The notes under the pieces were generated by a model. It was given only the letters and a program-made list of their open reading frames with translations, searched no databases and had not been told where the DNA came from. A DNA stretch of 6,856 bases from Synergistaceae bacterium (GTDB lineage Bacteria > Synergistota > Synergistia > Synergistales > Synergistaceae), in contig JAISLO010000019.1 in assembly GCA_031290815.1 (NCBI GenBank), forward strand, positions 1 through 6,856, written 5' to 3'. A program made the translations under genes and the position numbers. Below, piece after piece: positions 5,618-6,856 of this stretch (position 1 is its first letter; the number at the start of each line of letters is the position of its first letter).

Positions 5618-6856
5618 ATGAAATCTATTCGTCTCACAGCGGGAATCATAATTGTTTTGTGCGTATTGGGGATTGATGTTGAGGCCTTTGGTACTCCGTT
5701 AAGTAAAAGGAACGAACATCCGATCTACTCTTCTTTTCTCGACATTCCGGGGATTACAGACGAGGATGTCCGCGCGGTGGAAGAACTGCGAAAGAAGAGG
5801 CGTTCCTTTGTCTACGCAATGGATTTGAGCACGGAGACTTTTTATGACGTCAACAACGAGATCAGGGGCTATTCCGTGCTCTTATGCGATTGGCTGGGAA
5901 AGCTCTTTGGAGTGCCGTTCGTGCCGGAGATTAGAGACTTTAAAGACATCCTGGCCGGACTGGAGTCGCTCGAGGTCGATTTCACCGGAGAACTGGCTTT
6001 GACCGGCGAGTTCAGCAAGGATTACTTCATGACGAATCCGATAGCTGAGCGTCCCATCAAGCTCATGCGAATCATGGGGAGCGAGCCCCTTTCCAGAACA
6101 GCGCTCGATAGGCCCTTGCGTTACGCCTTTCGGTCAGACAGGGCGGTGTACAATAACATATCGCCCTTTATTCAGGAATCGTTTGACGCCGTCTTCGTCA
6201 ACGACGATGCCGACGCGTATCGGAGACTGAAAAGCGGCGATGTGGACGCGCTGTTCGACGATGGAACGCGTGAAATCTTTTTTGACAAGTTTGGCGACGT
6301 AATTGCCGAGGATTATTTCCCCCTGATATACAGCCGGATGCCGCTCTCAACTAAAAACCCAGAGCTGGAGCCCATTGTCAGAATCGTCAGGAGGGCGCTG
6401 CTCAGCGGGGCAAAACATCACTTCGTCGATCTTTACAACCTGGGACATCAGGAATACCTCAGAAACAAGCTCTTCTCTCAATTCACGAGCGACGAGCTGA
6501 GCTATATAAATCTTCACACAGCGACGCGGAGCGCCATACCGATCGCCGCGGAGCACGACAATTACCCCATAAGTTTTTATAACAAGCAGGAGGACGAGTG
6601 GCAGGGAATCGCATTCGACGTGCTCAGGGACGTGGAGAAACTCACCGGGCTCACGTTCGAGCGGGCGAACGTCGAACCGGTCGACAGGTCGAAACTCATG
6701 GACATGCTGGAGGATGGCACGGCCTCCATAATAACTGCGCTGACCAGTTATCGCGTGGCAGACGGCCGTTTTTTGAACGCCGGCTCGCCCTATCATACAG
6801 GCTATTACGCCCTTCTGTCCAAGCTGGAGTTCGGCGATGTCAAGCTGAACGAGGTC
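5618..6856 (+). CDS. Sensor protein with tandem type-3 solute-binding domains, N-terminal part
   Basis: This is the first 413 codons of a gene that runs off the right edge. A signal sequence or N-terminal anchor (residues 1-23, MKSIRL then a hydrophobic core, possible cleavage after VEA) is followed by two SBP_bac_3-like Venus-flytrap domains. Domain 1 spans about 55-298 (RGYSVLLCDWLGKLFG at 83-98, GDVDALFDD at 207-215). Domain 2 runs from about 303 to the edge (YPISFYNKQ, GIAFDVLRDVEKLTG at 330-344, TSYR at 376-379, SPY). Tandem domains of this kind occur in EvgS/BvgS-like histidine kinases and in some diguanylate cyclases, so a signalling output domain beyond the edge is likely but unseen. 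Domain 1 has TGEF (129-132) where amino-acid binders have T-x-x-R; domain 2 keeps the arginine (R379). ATG 5618 has GGAG at 5607-5610, 7 nt upstream. In-frame ATGs at 5507, 5546 and 5612 are less likely because only 5618 puts the signal sequence at the N-terminus. Confidence 0.85.
   Translation, partial: MKSIRLTAGIIIVLCVLGIDVEAFGTPLSKRNEHPIYSSFLDIPGITDEDVRAVEELRKKRRSFVYAMDLSTETFYDVNNEIRGYSVLLCDWLGKLFGVPFVPEIRDFKDILAGLESLEVDFTGELALTGEFSKDYFMTNPIAERPIKLMRIMGSEPLSRTALDRPLRYAFRSDRAVYNNISPFIQESFDAVFVNDDADAYRRLKSGDVDALFDDGTREIFFDKFGDVIAEDYFPLIYSRMPLSTKNPELEPIVRIVRRALLSGAKHHFVDLYNLGHQEYLRNKLFSQFTSDELSYINLHTATRSAIPIAAEHDNYPISFYNKQEDEWQGIAFDVLRDVEKLTGLTFERANVEPVDRSKLMDMLEDGTASIITALTSYRVADGRFLNAGSPYHTGYYALLSKLEFGDVKLNEV

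Overview
The window reads as a chromosomal stretch of a moderately GC-rich bacterium. It holds four recognisable genes in use, one decayed gene, and clear transcription signals between them. I cannot fix the organism from the sequence. The mix of a PF09820-type AAA-ATPase, a tandem substrate-binding sensor gene and decayed sugar-transport sequence would suit an anaerobic Synergistota-like lineage, but that is inference from gene repertoire and not a match to any genome.

Layout, left to right. Positions 1-98 (minus strand) are the first 32 codons of a predicted AAA-ATPase gene that runs off the left edge and starts with GTG. A 214-bp divergent intergenic region (99-312) follows, with a sigma70-like promoter pointing right. 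Positions 313-2562 (plus) encode a bifunctional class A penicillin-binding protein with all GT51 and transpeptidase motifs intact. Only 7 bp separate it from a convergent two-gene minus-strand operon: flotillin (4736 to 3096) and then an NfeD/YuaF-like membrane OB-fold protein (3103 to 2570). The two genes overlap by 8 bp (ATGTCTGA), and a strong promoter (TTGTCA-16-TATAAT) lies just upstream of flotillin. From about 4813 to 5302 (plus) there is a wreck of a periplasmic sugar-binding protein gene: family-like segments survive in several reading frames, with a large internal deletion. A good intrinsic terminator follows at 5427-5464. The right end, from 5618 (plus), is the first 413 codons of a secreted or membrane-anchored sensor with two successive type-3 solute-binding (Venus-flytrap) domains, cut by the window edge.

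How the genes relate. Flotillin and NfeD/YuaF-like proteins form a known functional pair that organises membrane microdomains, and here they are translationally coupled. Flotillin is known to affect cell-wall synthesis enzymes, so the neighbouring class A PBP is suggestive, but the genes are convergent and share no transcript start. The most distinctive feature is an 11-residue repeat array (11 units, 33 bp each) in the flotillin stalk. The second is that the first solute-binding domain of the right-hand sensor lacks the usual ligand-binding arginine while the second keeps it. I found no CRISPR array, RNA gene, insertion sequence or clearly new system.
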